The notes: a model not told the origin generated them from the letters alone. Shown: positions 9,102 to 18,017, numbered from the stretch's first letter. The stretch is DNA of 64,000 nt from an uncultured Bacilli bacterium (GCA_934131175.1 CAKOZD010000006.1:1-64000), one strand, 5' to 3'. Numbers and translations are program-made.

Positions 9102-10271
9102 TCACCCTTTTATTGAATCTCGAATTTTTCTTAATGTATTCTTTATTTTTCTTGATTTTTTATAAAAATCATCGACAGCTTCATAACCATTATTTTTATA
9201 TAAATTCATTACTTTATCATGTTCTTTTGTTTTTTTACTAGGTGTATTCAATTGAAAATTATGTTTAGCAACTTTATCAAAAGTAGACTCTATTTTATAT
9301 AATTGAGCACCATATTTTTCTAAGATCATATTGCCTTTTTCAGTATTAGAAATAAAGCAAGAAATACCATTTCTTATATCTATATTACTGTCAGGGTGTT
9401 CTTCTTTTGCTCCCCAATAATCTCCAATAGTAATATCGCTATTTCTAGTGCTTGTAGCATAGGGACACGTGTAACAATTATCTCTATAAATTACAGAATC
9501 TAAAAATAATTGATAGTATGAATTTTCATAGGATTTCTTAATTATAGTTCCGACAATTCCACTTTTTTTAAATATTATTTTATTATTAAAACCACATCCA
9601 TGCTCTTTATCCCTAAAATAATAATCAATTACCTTACATTTATTAATTGTTTCAAAATAAGCAATATAATCTTGAAACATTTTCATGCTTGGTACACCAT
9701 GACAAATAATATCCATTAAAATAAGGTTATCATAATTTTTATGACGAAGAACTGCTTTTAGTCCTTCGATTTGGCATGGTGTACCAGAAAATAACACAAT
9801 TTTTCCGTCTAGTAAGTCATTTTTTACACAATTATAAATTGTATAGCATTCACTTTGCACATATTTTGATCCTTGAAGTTTAAATAGATTTTTTTCATTA
9901 TCAACTCTAATATGTTTTGGATACAATTTTCCATTTTCTTTTTCCATGCTACATCCATAAACTATACCACCATCATCTATTATAGCTTTAGCAATTTCAA
10001 AAAAAACACCGCCTGACGAAGAGTTCTTTAAATTATCATTATTTTTAGAATATGACATATACACATTTTTATCACTATACACTTTGCTCGGGCTTTTATA
10101 TGAACATATTTTTCTACATAAACCGCAATTTACACATTTTTTTTCATTAATCTTTGGATACAGAAATCCAAATTCATCTTCAACCATATCTATTGCATTT
10201 TTAGGGCAAACAACTTGGCAAGCCCCACAACCACAACAATTATTTTTTTGTTCATATACCTGATATCTCAT
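9102..10271 (-). CDS. FrhB/F420-dehydrogenase beta-subunit-like iron-sulfur protein
   Basis: 389 residues. Two ferredoxin-type 4Fe-4S motifs lie in the first 60 residues (CCGCGACQVVCP and CVNCGLCRKIC), followed by the coenzyme F420 hydrogenase/dehydrogenase beta-subunit N- and C-terminal domains (GTPCQIEGLKAVLR, CHGVPS, CPYATSTRNSDITIGDYWG). Such proteins recur next to pyruvyltransferases in capsule loci of Bacillota and Bacteroidota, and here the pyruvyltransferase is the immediate upstream gene, 1 nt away. A redox role in sugar modification is inferred; no F420 pathway is seen. Confidence 0.9.
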   Translation of the reverse strand: MRYQVYEQKNNCCGCGACQVVCPKNAIDMVEDEFGFLYPKINEKKCVNCGLCRKICSYKSPSKVYSDKNVYMSYSKNNDNLKNSSSGGVFFEIAKAIIDDGGIVYGCSMEKENGKLYPKHIRVDNEKNLFKLQGSKYVQSECYTIYNCVKNDLLDGKIVLFSGTPCQIEGLKAVLRHKNYDNLILMDIICHGVPSMKMFQDYIAYFETINKCKVIDYYFRDKEHGCGFNNKIIFKKSGIVGTIIKKSYENSYYQLFLDSVIYRDNCYTCPYATSTRNSDITIGDYWGAKEEHPDSNIDIRNGISCFISNTEKGNMILEKYGAQLYKIESTFDKVAKHNFQLNTPSKKTKEHDKVMNLYKNNGYEAVDDFYKKSRKIKNTLRKIRDSIKG

Positions 10272-10272
10272 A

Positions 10273-11373
10273 TTACAAATTCTCCCTCAAATACTTCTCA
10301 GTTAATTTTCTCTGTTTTTTTAAAATATTATCTACTTCTATATAATCGATTTTATTACGTGAAATTTTATCAATATCATCTATATTATATATAATTCTAG
10401 ATGTCAATTTTAATCGTTCTAATAAATCTACCAATTTTTCTTCATTTCCATATAAATTACCAACACTTTTTCTAACTAGAGTTATAAAATTTTTCTTTGT
10501 AATAATTGAAAATATACTTCCATGAAAAGTATCTGTAATAATACATTCAGCATTTTTGAAATAAGCTAAAACTTCAAATGGTGAACAATCAATAAATTTA
10601 TCTGCACAAGACTGAGCACCACCGATTGCATAAACTTTTAGACCTTTATTTTTAGCATATTCCTTTATTTTTTCTGATTCCATTCTTGATATTCTTCCTG
10701 AATACGCATAAACTATCATATACTTTTCATTTTCTTTTATATTTGGTATCTCTATATTTTTCATATAATCAAAGATTAAAACAGGATCAAGATTAACATT
10801 GACATTTTTCCCTGACAATCTTTTGGCAATATCATAACTGTTTTTGTCTCTTACTGAAATACTATCAAAATTTTTTAAAAGTAAACTTATTTCTTCTTGT
10901 TTATCATACTTTTTGATTTTCTCTAAAGTTGTATTTCCAAATGAAGCAGCATAAGAAATTAAACTTTGAGCATTATTATCTTTTCCAAATAGTTCCATAG
11001 AATAGCCGACATTTTTATTTGATTGAATACAATTGAAGACTTCATCACTTCCTATAACTAGAGTATCCAATTTAGGATTATAATTAGGACTGTCAGTTAA
11101 ACCTAACATAGAATAATATTTTTTTCCAAAGTTTTTTTTATGAATAATATATTGAATCTTTTGAATTAATGGAGCATCTTCCCTTAATGCATCTAAACCT
11201 TTAAATAATATATTTTTGGCTTTTTCTTCTTTAATCAAAGGTTCATCAACATGATAGTCTACAAATTGAACATCATATCCAAGTCCTTCAATCATTTTTT
11301 TTAGAGCATAAGCTTGCAAAAAGGAACCATAATTTTTGATTCTTTGCATTGATAAAATTCCGACTTTTTTCAT
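10273..11373 (-). CDS. Polysaccharide pyruvyl transferase family protein (second copy)
   Basis: 366 residues. KVGILSMQRIKNYGSFLQAYAL at the start, LVIGSDEVFNC in the middle and ITDTFHGSIFS near the C-terminus define the family. It differs clearly from the copy at 3090-4214, so it is not a recent duplicate. Being directly joined to the FrhB-like gene, it probably acts with it on the same sugar. It would use PEP as donor, in the cytoplasm. Confidence 0.9.
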   Translation of the reverse strand: MKKVGILSMQRIKNYGSFLQAYALKKMIEGLGYDVQFVDYHVDEPLIKEEKAKNILFKGLDALREDAPLIQKIQYIIHKKNFGKKYYSMLGLTDSPNYNPKLDTLVIGSDEVFNCIQSNKNVGYSMELFGKDNNAQSLISYAASFGNTTLEKIKKYDKQEEISLLLKNFDSISVRDKNSYDIAKRLSGKNVNVNLDPVLIFDYMKNIEIPNIKENEKYMIVYAYSGRISRMESEKIKEYAKNKGLKVYAIGGAQSCADKFIDCSPFEVLAYFKNAECIITDTFHGSIFSIITKKNFITLVRKSVGNLYGNEEKLVDLLERLKLTSRIIYNIDDIDKISRNKIDYIEVDNILKKQRKLTEKYLRENL

Positions 11374-11389
11374 TATGTCACCTCTATTC

Positions 11390-11884
11390 TTAAAATAATT
11401 TTTCTATTTCTTGTTCTAATTTCTTACAAAAATTCTTATTATTAGAATTATTTTTACTATTTAATTTTTTCACTTTTTTATCATAATTAACTATTGAATC
11501 AATTATTTCATCATCACTTTCAGCAACAATAATATTCTTCATTCTCTTTTCTACTTCTTTAGAAAAGTCAACCTGATGATTATTAACATGTTCATTAAAC
11601 TCTTTTTTTCTTGGAACAACAACAGGAATTTTCCCATATTTTAATGGATCAAGAAAACTTGCTGGACCTCCATGTGTCACTACAATTCTTGCCATTTCAA
11701 TATTTTTTTGCATTTCATCATAAGGAATAAGTTTTTTTGCTTCATAATTTTTAGGCACATAATCAGTAAAGCCTTTTTGACAAATTACTTCTTCTTTAAT
11801 TTTTCCATCATCAATCATTTTATCGATACATTTTAATAATCTATCAAATGGTTGTTCATGTGTTCCTACCGTAACAAATATCAT
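11390..11884 (-). CDS. PssE/Alg13-like glycosyltransferase catalytic subunit
   Basis: 164 residues. MIFVTVGTHEQPFDRLL opens a GT28 C-terminal-like domain, with VVTHGGPASFLDPL as the UDP-sugar binding loop and KEFNEHVNNHQVDF as the typical tail motif. This is the catalytic half of the two-protein PssD/PssE (Cps14F/G, Alg14/Alg13) glycosyltransferase, often a UDP-Gal or UDP-GlcNAc transferase adding the second sugar. The partner is the next gene upstream, 11 nt away. GGAGGTATATTT precedes the ATG. Confidence 0.92.
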   Translation of the reverse strand: MIFVTVGTHEQPFDRLLKCIDKMIDDGKIKEEVICQKGFTDYVPKNYEAKKLIPYDEMQKNIEMARIVVTHGGPASFLDPLKYGKIPVVVPRKKEFNEHVNNHQVDFSKEVEKRMKNIIVAESDDEIIDSIVNYDKKVKKLNSKNNSNNKNFCKKLEQEIEKLF

Positions 11885-11895
11885 AAATATACCTC

Positions 11896-12372
11896 CTAAA
11901 AAATACTTCCTAAATTAATAGATTTCTTATATACATCCTTCATTTCGTCCCATTGAACAATAAATTTATCTGTTACAGGATAAACTAATTTTCCAGTTAA
12001 TGTTGATTTATCAATTCTATCAAACACTTCTATATAAACTGTCTTTGCACCTCTTAATTTTCCTAGCCAAAAAAATGGTACTGCAACAGCTGCTCCTGAA
12101 GATATGATTAAATCTGGTTTTTCCTTATGTAACACTTTTATCGCTAAAAAAGTATTTTTTATTAAATTCTTTAAATTTCTATTTGTTGGATAATAGCAAT
12201 GATAAACCTTTTCATCTTTTAAAATACTATTTGCATCCATTTTATCAAATGTTACCCAAAATCTTTTTTTATCTTTCCAGAAAGGTTTAAGCATATACAA
12301 ATGAGTTAGATGTCCTCCAGAAGAACCAACTAAGCATACTTTCATATCACTTATATTTTTTTTCTTTTTCAT
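11896..12372 (-). CDS. PssD/Alg14-like glycosyltransferase anchor subunit
   Basis: 158 residues. KVCLVGSSGGHLTHLYMLKPF is the diagnostic Alg14/PssD motif; KPDLIISSGAAVAVPFFWLGK forms the hydrophobic patch that docks to membrane and partner. It recruits the Alg13/PssE-like catalytic subunit encoded just downstream to the membrane, where the pair adds a sugar to the undecaprenyl-linked primer. An internal ATG (M10) could also be the start. It has its own predicted promoter at 12440. Confidence 0.92.
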   Translation of the reverse strand: MKKKKNISDMKVCLVGSSGGHLTHLYMLKPFWKDKKRFWVTFDKMDANSILKDEKVYHCYYPTNRNLKNLIKNTFLAIKVLHKEKPDLIISSGAAVAVPFFWLGKLRGAKTVYIEVFDRIDKSTLTGKLVYPVTDKFIVQWDEMKDVYKKSINLGSIF

Positions 12373-12439
12373 AAATTTTCACTACTCCACTTCTAATCTT
12401 TTCTTTCTAAAATACTTCTCACGTTTTTTTACGTTCATA

Positions 12440-12445
12440 ATTATA
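12440..12445 (-). promoter_or_regulatory. Predicted internal promoter before the PssD-like gene
   Basis: Extended -10 (TGATATAAT on the minus strand) about 68 bp before the CDS; no good -35. A TGTTAA-TT-TTAACA inverted repeat at 12454-12467 overlaps the -35 area and could be an operator. It would separate the initiating transferase from the rest of the locus. Confidence 0.45.
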
Positions 12446-12501
12446 TCATAAAGATGTTAATTTTAACACTACTATTTAAAAAAATAGATAATATTTCATA
12501 T

Positions 12502-13197
12502 CTATATTGCAGAGCCTTTCTTAAATAAAACTCCTAATGTCTTAAAAAATATTGCTACATCAAATTTTAAACTATAATTATTTGAATAATATTGTTCCAT
12601 TTTTAATCTATCTAAAAATGTTCCTCTACTTCTTAATGATGCTTGCCAAAAACCTGTTAACCCTGGTTTTGTTTTAACTATTTCATCATAGTATTCTCCC
12701 ATATCTTTTTTCTCTCTTGGTAAGTATGGTCTATTTCCAATAAAAGACATGTCACCCATAAAGATATTAATTAATTGAGGTAATTCATCAATACTAGTTC
12801 TTCTAATAAATCTACCAACTTTAGTTATTCTTGGATCATCATGGAACTTTTTCATTTTTCTATATTCTTTAGCAAGTTCTTTATCAGTTCTAAGTATTTC
12901 TTGTAATACTTCATCTGCATTAGGAACCATACTTCTAAATTTATAAAATTTAAAGTATTTTCCATTCTTACCAATTCTATCTTGAGAATAAATTATACTT
13001 TTAAAATCCCCTGTTAATATAAAAGCAATCTTTAATATAATTGCAATTGGTATTAAAAATAAACAACCTATAAAAGAACAAATAATATCAAATAATCTCT
13101 TAGTTATATGATACATTATTCTTTTATCATTAACACCTGTGTTTTCTGCACAATCATTAAGAACAGCACTTGCTGTACTATCTAACATCTTAATCAC
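12502..13197 (-). CDS. Initiating undecaprenyl-phosphate sugar-1-phosphate transferase
   Basis: 231 residues, the short bacterial sugar transferase class (WbaP/CpsE C-terminal domain). One hydrophobic hairpin (residues 35-60) is followed by YSQDRIGKNGKYFKFYKFRSM, DPRITKVGRFIRRTSIDELPQL and KPGLTGFWQ, all diagnostic. It transfers a sugar-1-phosphate to undecaprenyl phosphate and starts the repeat unit. The start is GTG at 13197 behind GGAGTGAG; ATG at 13188 is possible but too far from that site. It is the first gene of the capsule locus and lies behind a leader with a terminator. Confidence 0.93.
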   Translation of the reverse strand: MIKMLDSTASAVLNDCAENTGVNDKRIMYHITKRLFDIICSFIGCLFLIPIAIILKIAFILTGDFKSIIYSQDRIGKNGKYFKFYKFRSMVPNADEVLQEILRTDKELAKEYRKMKKFHDDPRITKVGRFIRRTSIDELPQLINIFMGDMSFIGNRPYLPREKKDMGEYYDEIVKTKPGLTGFWQASLRSRGTFLDRLKMEQYYSNNYSLKFDVAIFFKTLGVLFKKGSAI

Positions 13198-13297
13198 TAC
13201 TACTCACTCCAAATACTATTTTTTTAATTCTAATAAATAAACGTCTACTTTCAAAAAATAAGAAGAAGTTTTACATCTCCTTACATAACTGCATACA

Positions 13298-13326
13298 ATT
13301 TTATAACATTTATAATTTTTTAGCAA
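13298..13326 (-). promoter_or_regulatory. Predicted promoter P2 of the capsule locus
   Basis: On the minus strand TTGCTA (13321-13326) and TAAAAT (13298-13303) are 17 bp apart. It lies after the leader terminator, so it would give terminator-independent transcription of the sugar transferase gene. Confidence 0.5.
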
Positions 13327-13390
13327 TAAATTTTCCTACATTTTTTAACTTTTTGTTATAAAATTTATTTATATATAAAAATTTAATTCA

Positions 13391-13522
13391 AACAAAAAAA
13401 TAGCACACCAAGTGCTATCTCCTAAATATATATCGACGAAACGATAAGTCAAAGAAAAACAAGAAGTATATCTTGTCTTTCTGTACACAAATTGTACAAC
13501 ATACAAAATCTTTTTACCACGC
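13391..13522 (-). promoter_or_regulatory. Structured leader RNA with terminal attenuator-like hairpin
   Basis: From the predicted start near 13522 the minus-strand RNA can form three hairpins: TGTACA-5 nt-TGTACA, a 10-bp stem AAAGACAAGA / TCTTGTTTTT with a 6-nt loop, and the terminator at 13400-13418. It does not match a riboswitch class I know. It is either an attenuating leader for the capsule operon, possibly for an antiterminator of the LoaP/NusG type (inference), or a free small RNA of about 130 nt. Confidence 0.5.
13400..13418 (-). terminator. Intrinsic terminator inside the capsule leader
   Basis: Perfect 7-bp stem ATAGCAC / GTGCTAT with a 5-nt loop, followed on the minus strand by seven T. 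It is downstream of promoter P1 (13529) and about 200 bp before the first capsule gene. Confidence 0.85.
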
Positions 13523-13528
13523 ACCATA

Positions 13529-13558
13529 ATTATAGCACAACATTACTTATTTAGTAAA
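13529..13558 (-). promoter_or_regulatory. Predicted promoter P1 of the capsule leader
   Basis: Minus-strand TTTACT (13553-13558), 18-bp spacer, perfect TATAAT (13529-13534). It lies just after the stop of the upstream gene and directly before the structured leader. Confidence 0.6.
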
Positions 13559-13584
13559 TTATTTTTTTAAATTTATTAATTAAT

Positions 13585-14958
13585 TTAATCATCACTTGGA
13601 TTATAAATACTTCTATCAATTTTTCTAAGAGATGAATAACTTAAATAATTAAAGTTACACATATCATCATAAACAATAAGTTCCTTACCCTTAAAATTAT
13701 TTATCCATTTATAACTTACTCCAAGTACATAAGAATAAGCAAGAATATTATAAAAATAATTATTATCTTCTGCTAATCTTTTATCTATTTCATCATTATC
13801 TCCTGTTTTAATAAATTTTCTAAGACTCTTAATTTTATTTCTAATACATTCTCCATAATTACTTAAACTCTTCATAAATAAAGTAAATACTAAACTGATA
13901 AATATAGATAAATATGACACAATATAAATAATATTTGCACTATCCATAACATTAATAGAAATAATAAAAATAAATGTACTAATCATAAATAACAAACTAC
14001 AAAGTACTCTATATCTATAAGTTCCTAAATCATATATTTTATCATCTAAACAATTACTAACATTATCTTCTACTTCATTAAAAACTCTACAAAACTTATG
14101 TTCTTTTTCAAGAATAACACTATCATTATTTTCAAATAACTTTTTATATACAATTAATTCATTAGAAGTCATTTTACTCATATTTTTACTATCTTCTTCT
14201 TTTATTTTATTTCTAATATTATCTAACTCATCATTAGAGTAATCATTAATAGTATCACTAACTATTTCTATAACTCCTTGTTCTAATAAAGACTTACTCT
14301 TATCAAAAAACTCAGCAAAGTCTTTTTCTATTGTAACTAAATCATTATCTTTAAAATACTTAAGATATAAATTATAAGTACTAAGACTAATATTAAATAA
14401 ATCTATCTTTAATTCTTTAACTTTCTTAACTACTATTTTTCTATTTATATATTTATCTAAATCAGTTATATTTTTACTAATAACAATAATATCTTTATTA
14501 TTATCTATTCTAATAAATTTCTTACAAGCAAGTTCGATTATTAAAGAAACTGTCAAATTTTTATTATTCATCTTCTTATATATATAACCAATTTCTGCAG
14601 CATCAAATTCATCTAAAAAATCATATTCTACTTTTTCAATCTTTTTATTATATCTCTTTTTATGTAATAGAAAAATTATAATAATAGAAACCATTAGTAT
14701 TATAGAACAACTACATAACATTATTGTTTTATAACTAATTGTATTACTAATAATATCTTTATAATTAGAATATCTCATTATAGAGTCTATTCCCATAAAT
14801 AAACATCCTATCATTATGTAAGTTATAGATTTCTCATGTAAACTATTATATTTACTATTAGAATGTGGTCTTGTAATAGATATTGAAAGTAAACTTATAA
14901 AAGTCAGAATATAAAAAATTGCAAATACTAAACTTATAATCTTAAAAAAACTATTCAT
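13585..14958 (-). CDS. Membrane protein with DUF2207-like C-terminal domain
   Basis: 457 residues. Three hydrophobic segments lie in the first 100 residues and two more near 320-365. The cytoplasmic region after the third helix (DFLDEFDAAEIGYIY, then LTVSLIIELACKKFIRI, then SLLEQGVIEIVSD) follows the pattern of the DUF2207 C-terminal domain, where a helix and winged-helix-like units sit behind the membrane. The large extracellular DUF2207 N-terminal domain is missing. Function is unknown. It is a single gene between the capsule leader and a transposase-type remnant. The domain call rests on my pattern recognition only. Confidence 0.6.
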   Translation of the reverse strand: MNSFFKIISLVFAIFYILTFISLLSISITRPHSNSKYNSLHEKSITYIMIGCLFMGIDSIMRYSNYKDIISNTISYKTIMLCSCSIILMVSIIIIFLLHKKRYNKKIEKVEYDFLDEFDAAEIGYIYKKMNNKNLTVSLIIELACKKFIRIDNNKDIIVISKNITDLDKYINRKIVVKKVKELKIDLFNISLSTYNLYLKYFKDNDLVTIEKDFAEFFDKSKSLLEQGVIEIVSDTINDYSNDELDNIRNKIKEEDSKNMSKMTSNELIVYKKLFENNDSVILEKEHKFCRVFNEVEDNVSNCLDDKIYDLGTYRYRVLCSLLFMISTFIFIISINVMDSANIIYIVSYLSIFISLVFTLFMKSLSNYGECIRNKIKSLRKFIKTGDNDEIDKRLAEDNNYFYNILAYSYVLGVSYKWINNFKGKELIVYDDMCNFNYLSYSSLRKIDRSIYNPSDD

Positions 14959-15006
14959 AAAAACACCTACTTAATATATCTTACATATTAATTATAGCAC
15001 ACAAAA

Positions 15007-15027
15007 AAAGTAGATAAAATCCACTTT
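15007..15027 (-). terminator. Intrinsic terminator at the end of the Rpn remnant
   Basis: 9-bp stem AAAGTAGAT / ATCCACTTT (one G-T pair on the minus strand) with a 3-nt loop, followed by T on the minus strand. Confidence 0.6.
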
Positions 15028-15318
15028 AAATTATTTATTTCTTCTTCTGTTAGATTTGTATATTTTTTTATAAGATTAATATCTGTATTGTCTTTTAGTA
15101 TATTCTTTTGTATTTCATTTTTAATAAAATAATTATATTTCTTATAATCAACAAGCTCTACTTTATTATCAAATATTATTTTAAATTTACTATATTTTTT
15201 TTATTTCTTCAAAATAACTTATTATTTTAACTGCAATATTATCATTACTTTACTTTTATAATTATTTTTCTCATAGTCTTCCTTCTATAAATTTTCAAAG
15301 AACACTTCATTTTTTTAT
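15028..15318 (-). pseudogene. Degraded 3' end of an Rpn/PD-(D/E)XK transposase-type gene
   Basis: The minus strand at about 15028-15125 reads KNEIQKNILKD, then DINLIKKYTNLTEEE, nearly identical to the C-terminus of the intact gene at 18597-19421. The stop is lost (AAG TGG instead of AAG TAG). Upstream (15130-15318) only short frame-shifted pieces such as IIFDNKVELVDYKKY remain. The 541-bp gap 14959-15499 is otherwise taken up by the terminator and by the promoter of the next gene. Confidence 0.7.
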
Positions 15319-15419
15319 TATTCTTTTTTTATTAAACATAGCAACTTAAAAAATTGTGTAGTTTATCAAAAACAATAAGTATAATCTTAAAGAAATAAAT
15401 TATAGTTAAAATCAAAATA

Positions 15420-15456
15420 AAAAGAATCACACTGATATGCAGAATGTAATTCTTTT
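15420..15456 (+). repeat. Imperfect inverted repeat upstream of the defence gene
   Basis: AAAAGAAT at 15420-15427 and ATTCTTTT at 15449-15456 form an outer 8-bp stem that continues through ACA/TGT and CTG/CAG with small bulges. It ends two bases before the TG of the -10 at 15461, so it covers the -35 area. It may be an operator for autoregulation or a bidirectional terminator of the flanking remnant. Confidence 0.55.
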
Positions 15457-15457
15457 A

Positions 15458-15466
15458 TGCTATAAT
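15458..15466 (+). promoter_or_regulatory. Extended -10 promoter of the defence gene
   Basis: TGCTATAAT, a perfect extended -10, 40 bp before the CDS, with no clear -35. Confidence 0.6.
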
Positions 15467-15508
15467 TAGTCAAAGAGGAAAAAGAAAAAGTGAAAAAAGG
15501 TGATTTGT

Positions 15509-17827
15509 TTGAAATTTAACTTTAATATATTAAGTCCAATTGAATTTGAAGAATTATGTAAAGATATAATCTCTGATAAACTAAAGATGGAATTTAAAAC
15601 TTTTAAAATTGGTAAAGATGGAGGCATAGATCTAAGAAATAAAGAAAATGGAATTGTATGTCAATGTAAGCATATAAAAAAATATTCTGATCTAAAAAGT
15701 TCGTTAGAAAAAGAAAAAAATAAAATTAAATTAATTAAAGAATTAAAAAAATATTATTTAATGGTTTCCACTGAATTAACACCAAAAAATGAAGATGAAA
15801 TATTAGAATTAATGAAAGATTATTTAAAAAGTAGTGAACAACTAATAAGTATAAAAGAATTGGAATCAATCTTAGATAATGAAGAAAAATTAGAAATACT
15901 AAAGAGAAATTCAAAATTATGGCTCACTTCTTATAGAGTTTTAGAAATATTTCAAAACAAATTTATGGATTTTCAAGTAGCATCCATATATAATGAAATA
16001 AAAAGTGAAATTAACTATTTTGTAGAAACAAAAATATTTAAAGAATGTTTAGAAAAAATAAAAAAAGAAAAAATACTAATTATCACAGGCTCACCAGGTG
16101 TAGGTAAAACAATTAACTCCAACATGGTGGTAGCTAGAATGTTGACAGATAATCAAAATTTAAAAGTTAAAACAATTACCGGTTCAAATTATGAAGAACT
16201 GATAAAATCCCTTAATAAAGATGAAGAAGAATTAATTATATTAGATGATTTTTTAGGTCAAAGTTATTTAGAAAAAACAACATCTGATATTGACAATATT
16301 ATATCAATAATAAATTACGTTTTAAAAAATAGCAAAAAATTTTTATTGCTTAATTCTAGATTATATGTTATTTCACAAACAAAAAATGAAAATGAAAAAA
16401 TATCTAGAATTTTAGATTCATTAGAAACAAATAAATATATAATTAATATGGATGAAATCAGCCTATTAGAAAGAACAAAAATATTGTACAACCTTCACTA
16501 TTTTAACAATGTTCCTTATAGTTATTTTGAAGAATTAAGAAAAAAGGATTTATTATATTATAGATTTGAAAATATAATAAATCATAGAAACTATAGCACT
16601 AGAATTATAGAATATTGTGTTCTAAATTATCAACGAAATATGATTAAAAAAGAAAAATATTATGATTATATAATTGATAATCTTACAAATCCATCAAAAG
16701 TATGGAAAGTTCAATTTGGAAAGTTATCAAAAGAAGAAATATCTTATTTACATACAATGTATTCAATTTCAAGTAGTAATGTATCAAATAATATTTTACG
16801 AGAATGCTATGATAATGTTACAAAAAATAGAAATTATGACACAGAAAAGAATAGTTTTATTACAATTTCCGAAAAAATGACAAACAGTATCATAAAACAA
16901 GAGCTAAATGACAAAGATATTATTTTAAATGTTATAAATCCATCTGTAAACGATTATATGTTAAACGATTTAAAAAGAAATCCTGTTGAGTTAGAAAAAA
17001 TGATTAAAGAGTCAATCTACTTAGAACAAATAAAAAATATTGTAAAGTTAAACAATAATATGATAAATAAAATTGATAAACCATTGCTAGAGTATAAGTC
17101 ACTCAGTGACGATAAAAATATTTCTATAATAAATTTTATAGTAGAATATACTTATTGTGCAGAAAATTTGAAAAATTACGTAAAAAAAATATATAGTGCA
17201 AAAAAAATAATTGATACAAGATTACTAGAGTTATTATCATCAAAAAAATTGATAAACTATTATAATTTAGAAGAATATTTATTTGATTACAATTTTTTAG
17301 AAAAACTTTTTCAAAAAACAACAAATTATTATGTAAATAAATTCATAAGTGTTGTTAACGAATATATAGAAGAATTTAATGAAGAAAACATTAAAGAAAT
17401 AAGTGACAACTATAATCATCATTTTTATGATATTATAGAAGAAAAAATCTGTGAAGCAATTGATTCAGATATATCGTATGAAGTAGATAATAGCATAGAA
17501 GAACACCTAAATATGTTGGAATTAAAAGTTATTGATGAAGAATATGTTATATCTAATATTGAACAAACCTGTGAAAGTATAGCAGAAGAACTAATTCCAA
17601 TTATTGAGGAAAAAATTGATAAAGAAATAAGAGAATATTGCTATAATAATATAAATTTTTCTAATATAATAATTGATAAATTTTATTTTATAGATTATGA
17701 CTATATTGCAGAAAAATTAGAAGAATTGAAAATTGATGAAATGTTGAATAAAAAAGATGATAATGATGAAGATACAAAAATTACAATTTATGATGTTTTC
17801 TTTCAAGAATATAATAATCAAAAATAG
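15509..17827 (+). CDS. Mrr-like restriction endonuclease fused to nSTAND3-type NTPase (anti-phage defence candidate)
   Basis: I choose TTG at 15509, where GGTGAT (15499-15504) is at proper spacing. The GTG at 15500 lies inside that site. The protein has about 772 residues. The N-terminus (residues 5-120) is a PD-(D/E)XK nuclease of the Mrr/REase type: GKDGGIDL supplies the Asp and VCQCKH the Q-x-K half. From about residue 190 comes a P-loop NTPase with LIITGSPGVGKT (Walker A) and ELIILDDFLGQ (Walker B). The DDFLG signature is typical of the nSTAND3 group. The C-terminal 450 residues are helical sensor-like sequence without repeats I recognise. Proteins of this build are known as single-gene defence modules: the STAND part senses, the nuclease cuts DNA. 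It is transcribed alone, opposite to its neighbours, and is flanked by mobile-element debris. The trigger is unknown. Confidence 0.85.
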   Translation: MKFNFNILSPIEFEELCKDIISDKLKMEFKTFKIGKDGGIDLRNKENGIVCQCKHIKKYSDLKSSLEKEKNKIKLIKELKKYYLMVSTELTPKNEDEILELMKDYLKSSEQLISIKELESILDNEEKLEILKRNSKLWLTSYRVLEIFQNKFMDFQVASIYNEIKSEINYFVETKIFKECLEKIKKEKILIITGSPGVGKTINSNMVVARMLTDNQNLKVKTITGSNYEELIKSLNKDEEELIILDDFLGQSYLEKTTSDIDNIISIINYVLKNSKKFLLLNSRLYVISQTKNENEKISRILDSLETNKYIINMDEISLLERTKILYNLHYFNNVPYSYFEELRKKDLLYYRFENIINHRNYSTRIIEYCVLNYQRNMIKKEKYYDYIIDNLTNPSKVWKVQFGKLSKEEISYLHTMYSISSSNVSNNILRECYDNVTKNRNYDTEKNSFITISEKMTNSIIKQELNDKDIILNVINPSVNDYMLNDLKRNPVELEKMIKESIYLEQIKNIVKLNNNMINKIDKPLLEYKSLSDDKNISIINFIVEYTYCAENLKNYVKKIYSAKKIIDTRLLELLSSKKLINYYNLEEYLFDYNFLEKLFQKTTNYYVNKFISVVNEYIEEFNEENIKEISDNYNHHFYDIIEEKICEAIDSDISYEVDNSIEEHLNMLELKVIDEEYVISNIEQTCESIAEELIPIIEEKIDKEIREYCYNNINFSNIIIDKFYFIDYDYIAEKLEELKIDEMLNKKDDNDEDTKITIYDVFFQEYNNQK

Positions 17828-18017
17828 CTTAATTCAAAATTTATATTTTGTAGATTTCTATTAGAAACTTTATAAATATGCAAGTGTTTTTCTTTAACAC
17901 CTATAAAGACTTTTGTTCTTGATTTGCTTAAAGTACTAAAATAGTTTATAATTTGCAGACTCTATCGCTTATTTCAAGTAAACAGTTCTATTTTATCTAA
18001 TGCAAATTATTATAACG
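17828..18017. other. Gap between defence gene and IS remnant
   Basis: No coding sequence recognised. A small hairpin GTGTT / AACAC at 17884-17900 could be a relic of the right end of an IS200/IS605-type element whose transposase remnant follows, but this is speculative. Confidence 0.3.

Noticed and set aside
13391..13527. Leader peptide of about 52 codons in the capsule leader (ATG at 13527)
   Set aside because: The ATG lies between the -10 and the expected transcription start, has no ribosome site, and the frame runs through the terminator; a chance open frame is more likely.
15500..15508. GTG at 15500 as start of the defence gene
   Set aside because: The GTG lies inside the GGTGAT ribosome binding sequence; the TTG at 15509 is at the right distance from it.
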